Shown here piece after piece: positions 8,189 through 16,337 of a DNA stretch of 64,000 nt. Source of the stretch: Mesorhizobium_K sp040049215 (GTDB lineage: Bacteria; Pseudomonadota; Alphaproteobacteria; Rhizobiales; Rhizobiaceae); contig NZ_JBDZDN010000001.1 of the NCBI RefSeq assembly GCF_040049215.1, forward strand, positions 1,426,001-1,490,000, given 5' to 3'. Numbering within the stretch: the stretch's first letter is position 1; every line of letters begins with the position of its first letter. The position numbers were made by a program, and so were the translations under genes. The notes under the pieces were generated by a model. It ran no database searches, had not been told where the DNA came from, and saw nothing but the letters and a program-made list of their open reading frames with translations.

Positions 8189-10492
8189 ATGGCCAAGAAA
8201 CCGGAAAACGCCGGCCCTAACTCAGGCCCGAACTCAGGCCCGTCCGTCAGCGCGCAGGAAGCGCTCGACTTCCACGCCATGGGCCGCCCCGGCAAGCTGG
8301 AGATCGTGCCGACCAAGCCGATGGCCACGCAGCGCGACCTCAGCCTCGCCTATTCGCCGGGCGTCGCCGTGCCGGTCCTCGCCATCGCCGAGGACCCCTC
8401 CAGAGCCTACGACTACACCGCCAAGGGCAACATGGTCGCCGTCATCTCAAACGGCACCGCCATCCTCGGCCTCGGCAATCTCGGCGCGCTGGCCTCCAAG
8501 CCCGTCATGGAAGGCAAGGCGGTGCTGTTCAAGCGCTTCGCCGACGTCGATTCCATCGACCTCGAGGTCGACACCGAGGATGCCGACGCCTTCATCAACT
8601 GCGTGCGCTATCTCGGCCCCTCCTTCGGCGGCATCAACCTCGAGGACATCAAGGCGCCGGAGTGCTTCATCATCGAGCAGCGCCTGCGCGAGCTGATGGA
8701 CATCCCCGTCTTCCATGACGACCAGCACGGCACCGCCATCATCTCGGCCGCCGGCCTCATCAACGCGCTCGAAATCACCGGCCGCGACATGAAGAGCGCC
8801 AAGCTCGTCTGCAACGGCGCCGGCTCGGCCGGCATCGCCTGCATCGAGCTCATCAAGTCGATGGGCTTTTCGCCTGATAACATCACGCTCTGCGACACCA
8901 AGGGCGTGGTCTACCAGGGCCGCGCCGAAGGCATGAACCAGTGGAAGTCGGCGCACGCCATCAAGACCGACGCGCGCACGCTCGCGGAAGCCATGGACGG
9001 CGCCGACATCGTGCTCGGCCTCTCCGCCAAGGGCGCCTTCAGCGACGCCATGATCCGCTCGATGGCGCCCAACCCGATCATCTTCGCCATGGCCAACCCC
9101 GACCCCGAGATCACGCCGGAGGATGTCGCCAAGATCCGCTCCGACGCCATCATGGCGACCGGCCGCTCGGACTATCCCAACCAGGTCAACAACGTGCTCG
9201 GCTTCCCCTACATTTTTCGCGGGGCACTTGACGTCCGCGCGACCACCATCAACGACGCCATGAAGGTCGCCGCGGCCGAAGCGCTCGCAGCACTTGCCCG
9301 CCAGGACGTGCCCGACGACGTCGCCGCCGCCTACCAGGGCAACCGGCCGAAATTCGGGCCGCAATACATCATCCCGGTGCCCTTCGACCCCAGGCTCATC
9401 GTGGCGATCCCGCTCGCCGTGGCCAAGGCCGCGATGGAGACCGGCGTCGCCCGCAAGCCGATCCCGGACATGGAGAAATACGCGCAGGAGCTTTCCGCCC
9501 GCCGCGACCCGATCGCCTCGACGCTCAGCCGCATCTACGACCGCGTGCGCAGGAAACCCCAGCGCGTCGTCTTCGCCGAGGGCGAGGAGGAGCAGGTCAT
9601 GCGCGCCGCCGCCTCCTATGCCAGCCAGAAGCTGGGCACGGCAATCCTCGTCGGCCGCGAGGAGATCGTGCGCGAGAACGCGCGGCTCGCCGGCGTCGAC
9701 CTCGCAAAACCCGGCATCCAGATCATCAATGCGCGCCTGTCGAAGAAGAACACCGCCTATGCCGACTTCCTCTACGAGCGGCTGCAGCGCAAGGGCTATT
9801 TGTTCCGCGACGCGCAGCGGCTGATCAACAACGACCGCAACCATTTCGCCGCCTGCATGGTGGCGCTGGGCGACGCCGACGCGATGGTGACGGGCGTCAC
9901 GCGCAACTATTCGACCGCGCTCGACGACATCAGGCGCGTCATCGACGCCAAGCCCGGCCACCGCGTCATCGGCGTGTCGATCGCGCTCTGCCGCGGACGC
10001 ACGGTCATCGTCGCCGACACCGCCGTGCACGACATGCCCAACGCCGAGCAGATCGCCGACATTGCCGAGGAAGCCGCCCATTTCGCGCGGCGCATGGGCT
10101 ACGAGCCCCGCGTGGCCATGCTCGCCTATTCGACCTTCGGCCACCCGGCCGGCGAGCGTTCCGAGCGCGTGCAGGAGGCGGTCAAAATCCTCGACAAGCG
10201 CCGCGTGGATTTCGAGTATGACGGCGAGATGGCGGCCGACGTCGCGCTCAACCCTGAGGCGATGAAGCGCTACCCGTTCATCCGCCTGTCCGGCCCGGCC
10301 AACGTGCTGGTCATGCCGGCCTTCCACTCGGCCTCGATCTCGACCAAGATGCTGCAGGAACTCGGCGGCTCCACCGTCATCGGCCCGCTGCTGGTGGGGC
10401 TCAACAAGCCGGTGCAGATCGTGTCGATGTCAGCCAAGGACAGCGACATCGTCAACATGGCCGCAATCGCGGGGTATTCAGCGGGGGTGTGA
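8189..10492 (+). CDS. maeB: NADP-dependent malic enzyme with phosphotransacetylase-like domain
   Basis: Oxidative decarboxylation of malate to pyruvate, supplying pyruvate and NADPH during growth on C4-dicarboxylates. 767 residues, as expected for the large MaeB type. The N-terminal half (to about 440) carries the malic enzyme fold, with DDQHGTA at the metal/substrate site and the NAD(P)-binding stretch NGAGSAGIA. The C-terminal half (about 440-767) resembles phosphate acetyltransferase and is usually regulatory, binding acetyl-CoA. ATG 8189 follows a GGGAGGGG ribosome site. Its stop codon overlaps the presumed GTG start of the SIR2 gene by four bases. DME and TME types cannot be told apart here. 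Confidence 0.95.
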   Translation: MAKKPENAGPNSGPNSGPSVSAQEALDFHAMGRPGKLEIVPTKPMATQRDLSLAYSPGVAVPVLAIAEDPSRAYDYTAKGNMVAVISNGTAILGLGNLGALASKPVMEGKAVLFKRFADVDSIDLEVDTEDADAFINCVRYLGPSFGGINLEDIKAPECFIIEQRLRELMDIPVFHDDQHGTAIISAAGLINALEITGRDMKSAKLVCNGAGSAGIACIELIKSMGFSPDNITLCDTKGVVYQGRAEGMNQWKSAHAIKTDARTLAEAMDGADIVLGLSAKGAFSDAMIRSMAPNPIIFAMANPDPEITPEDVAKIRSDAIMATGRSDYPNQVNNVLGFPYIFRGALDVRATTINDAMKVAAAEALAALARQDVPDDVAAAYQGNRPKFGPQYIIPVPFDPRLIVAIPLAVAKAAMETGVARKPIPDMEKYAQELSARRDPIASTLSRIYDRVRRKPQRVVFAEGEEEQVMRAAASYASQKLGTAILVGREEIVRENARLAGVDLAKPGIQIINARLSKKNTAYADFLYERLQRKGYLFRDAQRLINNDRNHFAACMVALGDADAMVTGVTRNYSTALDDIRRVIDAKPGHRVIGVSIALCRGRTVIVADTAVHDMPNAEQIADIAEEAAHFARRMGYEPRVAMLAYSTFGHPAGERSERVQEAVKILDKRRVDFEYDGEMAADVALNPEAMKRYPFIRLSGPANVLVMPAFHSASISTKMLQELGGSTVIGPLLVGLNKPVQIVSMSAKDSDIVNMAAIAGYSAGV

Positions 10493-11757
10493 GGGTATTT
10501 TATGGTATCCCGAACGCTCATTCGCACGAGGGGATCGAGGGGCTAAGTTTGCGCGTAGATGTGTCGGCAAACGATCGAGAAATTTCACTCGGCGAGGGCT
10601 TGGCCGCTATTCCTGAACGCCTGATGCTAGCTCATGCCCGCGGCGAGGTCCTTTTTATTTGTGGGGCCGGGATTTCCAAGCCTGCTGGTCTACCTGACTT
10701 TCGAGAGCTCGTATTGGATGTGTATGCAATACTCGATACCAGCGTCCACGCCGTTCTAAAAAGTATTCCCCGTGGGGTATGCAACTTGTGGCAACCCAAT
10801 CATACAGGATTAACTGAACGTCACATTGCAGAGGTAAAGCGTTTTGTAATAGGAGATTACGACGTAGTTCTTGGGATGCTTGAGCGGCGCTTAGATAGCC
10901 AGACCCGTGGGGACAGTAAGGTACGAAATCAGGTTTCTGTGCTTTTGCGCGGCAGCGGAAATAGTCCCTCACCCATCCATCGCGCGCTTATTCGACTGGC
11001 CGACCGAGGTGGCGCGACCACGATTGTGACCACCAACTTTGATCTGCTTTTGGAGAGGGCAGTTAAGAAGCTCCATCCTGCCATCGAAACATACGCCTTG
11101 GGTTCGATTCCTAGGCCGACAAGACAAACAGAATTCGCTGGTGTCATGCACATTCATGGCGCCCTCGACCGAAATCCAAGTCGCGTGTCCGAACTTGTGC
11201 TTTCTGACCAAGACTTTGGTGAGTTCTATCTGCGTAGGCGCGTAGTGCCTGACTTCATCTATGATGCCGCCCGTCTGTTCCATTTGGTGCTGGTGGGCTA
11301 CAGCGCTAATGACCCTCCGATGCGATATCTCCTAAATGCCGTGGCGGCCGATGGAACAAGATTTGAAGACCTTAAAGAGCGATTTACATTTTTTGGAACC
11401 GATCCCGTCGACCGTGTAGCGCTAGAGGATTGGAAGGCTCGAGGGATTACTCCCATCCACTACAACTCAAGAAACGGTCATTCTTCTCTACTTAAAACCT
11501 TACAACGGTGGGCCAGACTGTCCGCAATCAACGGACAAAAATCGGCAATTGATGCGGAGGTCCACCGAATTGTAAGAAACTCGCGGGCCGCAGCCCCGGA
11601 GGAAGACCGAGACCTGTTTGATCATATTTTCAGGAGAAGCAACGCAAGCGAGCGTTCTCGATTGTCGACTCTAGCATCAGCAGCAAAAGCCGATCTTGGG
11701 TGGCTTAATGCTATCGTGAAAATCGGGTCCGAGAGAGAACGTGGACGCCGCCCATGA
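10489..11757 (+). CDS. SIR2-family NAD-hydrolase-like protein, probable anti-phage effector
   Basis: SIR2-type proteins of this class (SIR2_2-like) cleave NAD+ and kill or arrest infected cells in several phage defence systems. Numbered from GTG 10489, the NAD-binding GAGIS is at 59-63 followed by PAGLPDF, the NAD/catalytic TTNFD is at 181-185, the catalytic-histidine motif HIHG is at 221-224, and GYSANDPP is near 270. All key residues appear intact, so an active NADase is plausible. GTG 10489 overlaps the maeB stop. TTG 10549, preceded by GAGGGG six bases upstream, is an equally credible start. The gene is clearly AT-richer than its neighbours and overlaps the next gene by ATGA, indicating translational coupling. 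Role in defence is inferred from family and context. Confidence 0.85.
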   Translation: MRVFYGIPNAHSHEGIEGLSLRVDVSANDREISLGEGLAAIPERLMLAHARGEVLFICGAGISKPAGLPDFRELVLDVYAILDTSVHAVLKSIPRGVCNLWQPNHTGLTERHIAEVKRFVIGDYDVVLGMLERRLDSQTRGDSKVRNQVSVLLRGSGNSPSPIHRALIRLADRGGATTIVTTNFDLLLERAVKKLHPAIETYALGSIPRPTRQTEFAGVMHIHGALDRNPSRVSELVLSDQDFGEFYLRRRVVPDFIYDAARLFHLVLVGYSANDPPMRYLLNAVAADGTRFEDLKERFTFFGTDPVDRVALEDWKARGITPIHYNSRNGHSSLLKTLQRWARLSAINGQKSAIDAEVHRIVRNSRAAAPEEDRDLFDHIFRRSNASERSRLSTLASAAKADLGWLNAIVKIGSERERGRRP

Positions 11758-14462
11758 TACCAAAATGGGCGTATCTCGATGAACACGATCGCGGGGTATT
11801 TCGGGCAACCATAGCCTTTCTGAATGAGCGCCTTGCCGAACAAGGTACGATCGATTGGGCGCTTGGACTGGGCCCGACCGATCGAATCCAAAGGATTGCG
11901 ATCGAAGAATTGCTTGAGAGCCAAAAGGGAGCTGCTCTGGGAGAACCTTGGAGGAGCGCATGGCGCTTAATCGAAGAGAGTTGGTCTGCCGGAGAGGTAG
12001 ACCTCGGTGCATCAACCAAGGTGTACGAAATTCAAGAAAGGTTAGTTGCTGGAGATTATTCGGGTTCAATAATATCCGCGATAATTGATCTTGTTGCCCC
12101 GCTGATAAAAGCGGAGCCTCTCGATACTTGGCGATGGCAATTCACAAAGAAACCTCGTTATCCGAAAGCTGTAAACCACCTCTTATCTGTGCATATGACT
12201 AGTGGTGAACTTGTTGATTTGAACCTCCTTCAACTCAACAAAATACTGGATATCGCTTTTCTGACCGCTGTCGCCGACGGTTTGGAAAGTGCTGTAATCC
12301 GCGGCTTGGACATTGGTCGCCGCTTGGGATGGGACGGTGGTGAATCTCTATGGCCGTTGGGGGATTTGAGATCAGTATACTACACCTCGGAAGTTGATGA
12401 AGACGGCGAAGATAAGGACCCCGACGCCTACAATAGGGGCATAGCTCCATCAGTTAAGCTTCTATTTTCAGTAGTTTCCCGCATAGCTGAAATAGACATC
12501 CTATCTGCAGTACGGTTCGTCAAGCGATGGGACCTCCTAGCATCGCCAATTCATCGACGGCTTTGGGCGGCCGCGGCTAGAAACGTTGATCTAGTTTCAA
12601 GCTATGAGGTGGAAGATTTCCTTCTTAAGACAAACAGTCGACAATTTTGGGATTTGCATTCTTTCCCTGAAATTGCGGAGCTTAGGGCGCTGCGATTTAG
12701 CGATCTAAGCTTAGATGCGCAGAATGAGGTTGCGGCGCGCATACGAAAAGGACCGCCGCGTGACCATTGGCCCAAGAAAGTGGAAGCGAAAAAAATCGGC
12801 GAAGCAAGACAATATTGGGCTATCCGAGAACTCCGGCGTATAGAAATTTGCGGCGGCAATCTCCCTCTAAACATAAAGTTGTGGCTCGATTCTCAGCGCG
12901 AGAATTTTCCCGATTTGAAGAAGATGGGACCACGCGAAGGCTTTCTGGGAGGGCCTATGGTGCGTTCCATCGTGCCAAATGCGGATACTAGATATAATGC
13001 CCTAAATGGCGTGGAACGGCTCCAAGCACTCGAAGCAGCACTTGGCAGCAGTGGGGGCTTGGATGGAGGCCTTGCAGACCGAGCAAATGACTGGCTGCTT
13101 CAATCAGGCAACTCGGAACTCATCCTTAGCGACCTAACAGCAGCCGAGAACGGCGGGGATAACTATCCCAAAGTTTGGGATCGATTCGGATGGATACACT
13201 CTCCGGAAGAGGGACAACAACGTGATCCCCAAGCCGAAGCCGATCAGGTCATAACATCCCTTAGCCGCCTATCAGAGAAAACACTTCTTGCTGCTGTCGG
13301 GGGGATCAGCACTTGGCTTGATAGATGGAGAAAGTACGCGGCGAGCTTGCCACTAGGCTCTGAGGTATGGCTGCGAGTTTGGCCGATAGCGGTCAAGGCC
13401 ACAAATGCGCAAAAGGAGAGCGATGAAGACGTCGATCTAGACGTTGCCGTCTTTCACGCAAGCGAAGACGAGGCTGAACCCAAGGACCTGGACACGTTGA
13501 ATGTTCCGGCTGGCAAACTCGTTGGCACATTCTTGTCGTTTTGTCCGGACCTCTCGAAGACCTCAACTGCTTTTGCCCAAGGAACTGTGGAGCGGCAAAT
13601 GCGTGATGCCCTCGTTCTAGCAACTGGTCGAAGCGGCCTGATTACGAAGCACCGTTTGATAGAGTTTCTGCCTTACTTTCTTCGCGCCGATCACGATTGG
13701 GCAGAACAATTCTTAGTTACGCCTTTGCTGAAGGACGATAGTGAGGCACTGGCTCTTTGGCGGGCGATTGCACGACGCACGCTTTTTACCGATGTGTTGA
13801 CAATTATCGGCGAAGCGCTGGTCGAACGGGCAACGGATCGTAGGCTTGGTAGGAAGGCGCGGCAAAGATTGGTATTCAGTCTGGTGGTCGAGTCATTGCA
13901 TGCTTTCCGGGAAAACCGCGATCCCGCGGTAGCAAATCCACGTATACAACAGATGCTTCGTACCTTGGATGACGAAGTACGCGCGCACGCAGCCGGCAGC
14001 GTGCAAAAATTTGTACGCGACTTGGGGACCAAGGAAGCGCTCGGCGCAGCAGATGTTTTTAGACACTCAGCCGCGCCCTTCTTGAGGGAAGTGTGGCCTC
14101 AAGAAAGGTCGCTAGCAACACCCGGTGTGAGCGGCGCATTTGCTGATCTACCGGCGACCTCCGGCGAGGCTTTTTCTGAGGCCGTGAACTTAATCGAGCG
14201 TTTTCTCGTGCCATTCGATTGCTGGTCGATGACATACTATGGATTGCGCGGTAGGGCAGAGGAACACGGCAATCTACAGTTGGTAAACACTCAGGAAAAA
14301 GCTGCCGCCTTGTTGCGACTTCTTGATCTGACCGTGGGAGCCGCCGAGGGCGCCGTAATTCCCCATGATTTGACCGATGCTCTCGATCAAGTTCGCCTTG
14401 TCGCGCCGCAGCTAGTCGAGACACCTATTTATCGGCGACTAGCCACTGCAGCGAGACGTTAG
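11754..14462 (+). CDS. Large uncharacterised protein paired with SIR2, putative sensor/partner of a defence system
   Basis: A 902-residue protein without signal peptide, membrane segments, Walker motifs or nuclease motifs that I can see. It appears mostly helical, with many Leu/Ala/Arg-rich stretches of the kind found in TPR/HEAT-like proteins. There is one acidic loop near residues 215-225 (EVDEDGEDKD) and another near 560-590. The start overlaps the SIR2 stop (ATGA), so the two are almost certainly co-translated. In characterised defence-associated sirtuins a long helical region senses the phage and releases the SIR2 NADase. A separate protein could play that part here. I considered a relation of its C-terminus to DUF4020, known from SIR2 contexts, but cannot confirm it. 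Low GC suggests horizontal transfer. Confidence 0.8.
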   Translation: MIPKWAYLDEHDRGVFRATIAFLNERLAEQGTIDWALGLGPTDRIQRIAIEELLESQKGAALGEPWRSAWRLIEESWSAGEVDLGASTKVYEIQERLVAGDYSGSIISAIIDLVAPLIKAEPLDTWRWQFTKKPRYPKAVNHLLSVHMTSGELVDLNLLQLNKILDIAFLTAVADGLESAVIRGLDIGRRLGWDGGESLWPLGDLRSVYYTSEVDEDGEDKDPDAYNRGIAPSVKLLFSVVSRIAEIDILSAVRFVKRWDLLASPIHRRLWAAAARNVDLVSSYEVEDFLLKTNSRQFWDLHSFPEIAELRALRFSDLSLDAQNEVAARIRKGPPRDHWPKKVEAKKIGEARQYWAIRELRRIEICGGNLPLNIKLWLDSQRENFPDLKKMGPREGFLGGPMVRSIVPNADTRYNALNGVERLQALEAALGSSGGLDGGLADRANDWLLQSGNSELILSDLTAAENGGDNYPKVWDRFGWIHSPEEGQQRDPQAEADQVITSLSRLSEKTLLAAVGGISTWLDRWRKYAASLPLGSEVWLRVWPIAVKATNAQKESDEDVDLDVAVFHASEDEAEPKDLDTLNVPAGKLVGTFLSFCPDLSKTSTAFAQGTVERQMRDALVLATGRSGLITKHRLIEFLPYFLRADHDWAEQFLVTPLLKDDSEALALWRAIARRTLFTDVLTIIGEALVERATDRRLGRKARQRLVFSLVVESLHAFRENRDPAVANPRIQQMLRTLDDEVRAHAAGSVQKFVRDLGTKEALGAADVFRHSAAPFLREVWPQERSLATPGVSGAFADLPATSGEAFSEAVNLIERFLVPFDCWSMTYYGLRGRAEEHGNLQLVNTQEKAAALLRLLDLTVGAAEGAVIPHDLTDALDQVRLVAPQLVETPIYRRLATAARR

Positions 14463-14924
14463 TGCGGCGATTTCGTGAAGAAAGGTCGCCCCAATATTAG
14501 CAGATTCTCGCAAATCACTTCGGCTAAAATGTTGAAATCGCAATCTCTCTAAAAAAATAAGAGACGAAGACCGCACTTTTTCCGTGCAACTTTTTCCCCA
14601 CCCCTCCCGCCTCCCGCATAATCCCCTCACCGCTCTCATGGGAACCTGGTGCGCACCGGGTATCAGGGAGGGCGGCGGCGCCGGATCGGTCGCGCTAACG
14701 GTGGCGCGGCTGGGTGATGAACCCCCAGGTCCGGGCCCTCTTGGAGACCAGCGGCAACGGCCGTGTCCTCCACCGGGGCAAGAACGCCGGCGACGCAGAC
14801 GAACCGCGCCGCACACAAATATTAGATAGGCGCGGTCGCCTGCGTCGCTTCCCGGCCTTTTCGAGGCGCGGGCTCGCTTCCGCTCGCCCTCAGATATCCC
14901 GACCGGAAAACCGAAGGAGACCCC
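14463..14924. other. 462-base gene-free stretch: island end plus GC-rich, possibly structured DNA
   Basis: The first ~110 bases are AT-rich and belong to the SIR2 island; a small hairpin GCAC-N7-GTGC followed by CTTTTTCCCC (about 14572-14598) may end transcription. Composition then jumps to very GC-rich, with dense self-complementary segments such as the palindrome GGTGCGCACC (about 14649). No convincing ORF exists in either strand: frames through it are rich in Arg/Pro and have no ribosome site. I tested it by eye against RNase P, tmRNA, SRP and 6S RNA and common riboswitches and found no match. Confidence 0.45.
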
Positions 14925-15317
14925 ATGCTAACAGGATACCACACGCTGCTGTTCGAGACCGCATTGCAGGCCGCCGCGACGGCTCGCGGCCTGCCCGCCT
15001 CGTGCCGCCGGCGCAGCTGCCGCGACAGTGGAACCTGCTCGCTCAGTTACCAGCCCTGGAACGGCGGTAACGACCGCGGCTGCAATCCGGATTTTTCCAC
15101 CGCGCGCGCCGCCGCCGAACATATCGAGTTCCTGCATCTGCTTGCCCGGATCGACCCCGAGGGCACGGTCTATGAGGACATCACCGCGCCGCATCTGGAA
15201 GCCGACGACCCCAACAGGCTTGGCCCGAGACCCACGCCCCGGCCCGAAGCCTGGGCGAAGGCCATCGCGGCGGTCTTCGGCATACCGAAGGACCCCTCCC
15301 TTGGTCGTAGCGATTAG
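14925..15317 (+). CDS. Conserved-looking hypothetical protein with Cys-rich N-terminal region
   Basis: 130 residues starting at ATG 14925, with a strong GAAGGAGA ribosome site. I do not recognise the family. Residues 27-53 hold four cysteines in a C-x4-C-x5-C-x10-C arrangement within SCRRRSCRDSGTC and the following NDRGCNP. That pattern is compatible with a small metal-binding or disulfide element. The rest looks helical and acidic, with a Pro/Arg-rich linker near residue 95. There is no signal peptide or membrane segment. It lies 62 bases upstream of the TRAP transporter genes on the same strand, but nothing ties it to transport. Confidence 0.65.
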   Translation: MLTGYHTLLFETALQAAATARGLPASCRRRSCRDSGTCSLSYQPWNGGNDRGCNPDFSTARAAAEHIEFLHLLARIDPEGTVYEDITAPHLEADDPNRLGPRPTPRPEAWAKAIAAVFGIPKDPSLGRSD

Positions 15318-15379
15318 CGGGTTGGCAATTTTGTCTCGCCGTCTAAACTCCCCCTCCCACAGCTTCCAGGGAGGAAAAG

Positions 15380-16333
15380 ATGCTCAGACCCGCGACCCGT
15401 ATGCTCGCCGCCGCCGCTTTTGCGCTTGGCCTAGCCGTCGTTCCCGCCAAGGCGCAGGAATTCATCAACGTGCTGACCGGCGGCACGTCGGGCGTCTATT
15501 ATCCGCTCGGCGTGGCGCTGGCCGACATCTACGGCAAGGGCATCGAGGGCTCGCGCACGCAGGTGCAGGCCACCAAGGCGTCGGTCGAGAACCTCAACCT
15601 CCTGCAGCAGGGCAAGGGCGAGATCGCGTTCGCGCTCGGCGATTCGGTCAAGCTCGCGGCGGAGGGCAATGCCGAGGCCGGCTTCCCCGGCCCGCTCGAC
15701 AAATTGCGCGGCATCGCCGCCATCTATCCGAACTACATCCAGATCGTCGCCAGCCAGGAGAGCGGCATCAAGACGCTCGCCGACCTCAAGGGCAAGAGCC
15801 TGTCGGTCGGCGCGCCGGCGTCGGGCACCGAGCTCAACGCCCGCGCGATCTTCGCCGCCGCCGGCCTGAAATACGAGGATCTCGGCAAGGTCGAGTACCT
15901 GCCCTTCGCCGAATCGGTCGAGCTGATCAAGAACCGCCAGCTCGACGCCACGCTGCAGTCGGCGGGCCTCGGCGTCGCCTCGATCCGCGACCTCGCGACA
16001 TCGCTGCCGATCAATGTGGTGGCGGTGCCGGCCGCCGACGTCGCCAAGATCGGCTCGCCCTATGTCGCCGTCACCATTCCGGCGGGCACCTATGACGGCC
16101 AGGCGGCGGATGTCGAGACGGCGGCGGTCGGCAATTTCCTCGTCAGCCATGATGGCGTGCCGGAGGAGACCGCCTACCAGATGACCAAGCTCCTGTTCGA
16201 GAGCCTGCCGCAGCTCGTCGCCGCCCACGCCGCCGCCAAGGCGATTGATCCGGCAAAGGCGCTCGACGGCATGCCGATCGCGCTGCATCCGGGCGCGGAA
16301 CGCTATTACAAGGAGGCCGGCATCCTGAAGTAG
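15380..16333 (+). CDS. TAXI-family TRAP transporter solute-binding protein
   Basis: Periplasmic binding protein that hands an organic anion, often glutamate or another carboxylate, to a TRAP permease. 317 residues, with a typical Sec signal peptide cleaved after about residue 25 (VVPAKA|QEF). The TAXI hallmark FINVLTGGTSGVYYPLG follows at once, and the NP_TAXI domain fills the rest. The start has a GGGAGGAAAAG site. The permease gene begins four bases after its stop, followed by DUF1850, giving the standard three-gene TAXI-TRAP operon. The substrate cannot be predicted. Confidence 0.94.
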   Translation: MLRPATRMLAAAAFALGLAVVPAKAQEFINVLTGGTSGVYYPLGVALADIYGKGIEGSRTQVQATKASVENLNLLQQGKGEIAFALGDSVKLAAEGNAEAGFPGPLDKLRGIAAIYPNYIQIVASQESGIKTLADLKGKSLSVGAPASGTELNARAIFAAAGLKYEDLGKVEYLPFAESVELIKNRQLDATLQSAGLGVASIRDLATSLPINVVAVPAADVAKIGSPYVAVTIPAGTYDGQAADVETAAVGNFLVSHDGVPEETAYQMTKLLFESLPQLVAAHAAAKAIDPAKALDGMPIALHPGAERYYKEAGILK

Positions 16334-16337
16334 CGCC

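Noticed and set aside
14590..14830. RNase P RNA, tmRNA, SRP RNA, 6S RNA or cobalamin riboswitch
   Set aside because: None of the required conserved elements was found (for example GGAAGGAAGCA for SRP RNA or the B12 box). A GGGAACCTGGTG stretch only superficially recalls a cobalamin element.
14714..15070. ORF of 118 codons overlapping the start of the Cys-rich gene
   Set aside because: Arg/Pro-rich translation, no ribosome site, and it conflicts with the better-supported gene starting at 14925.
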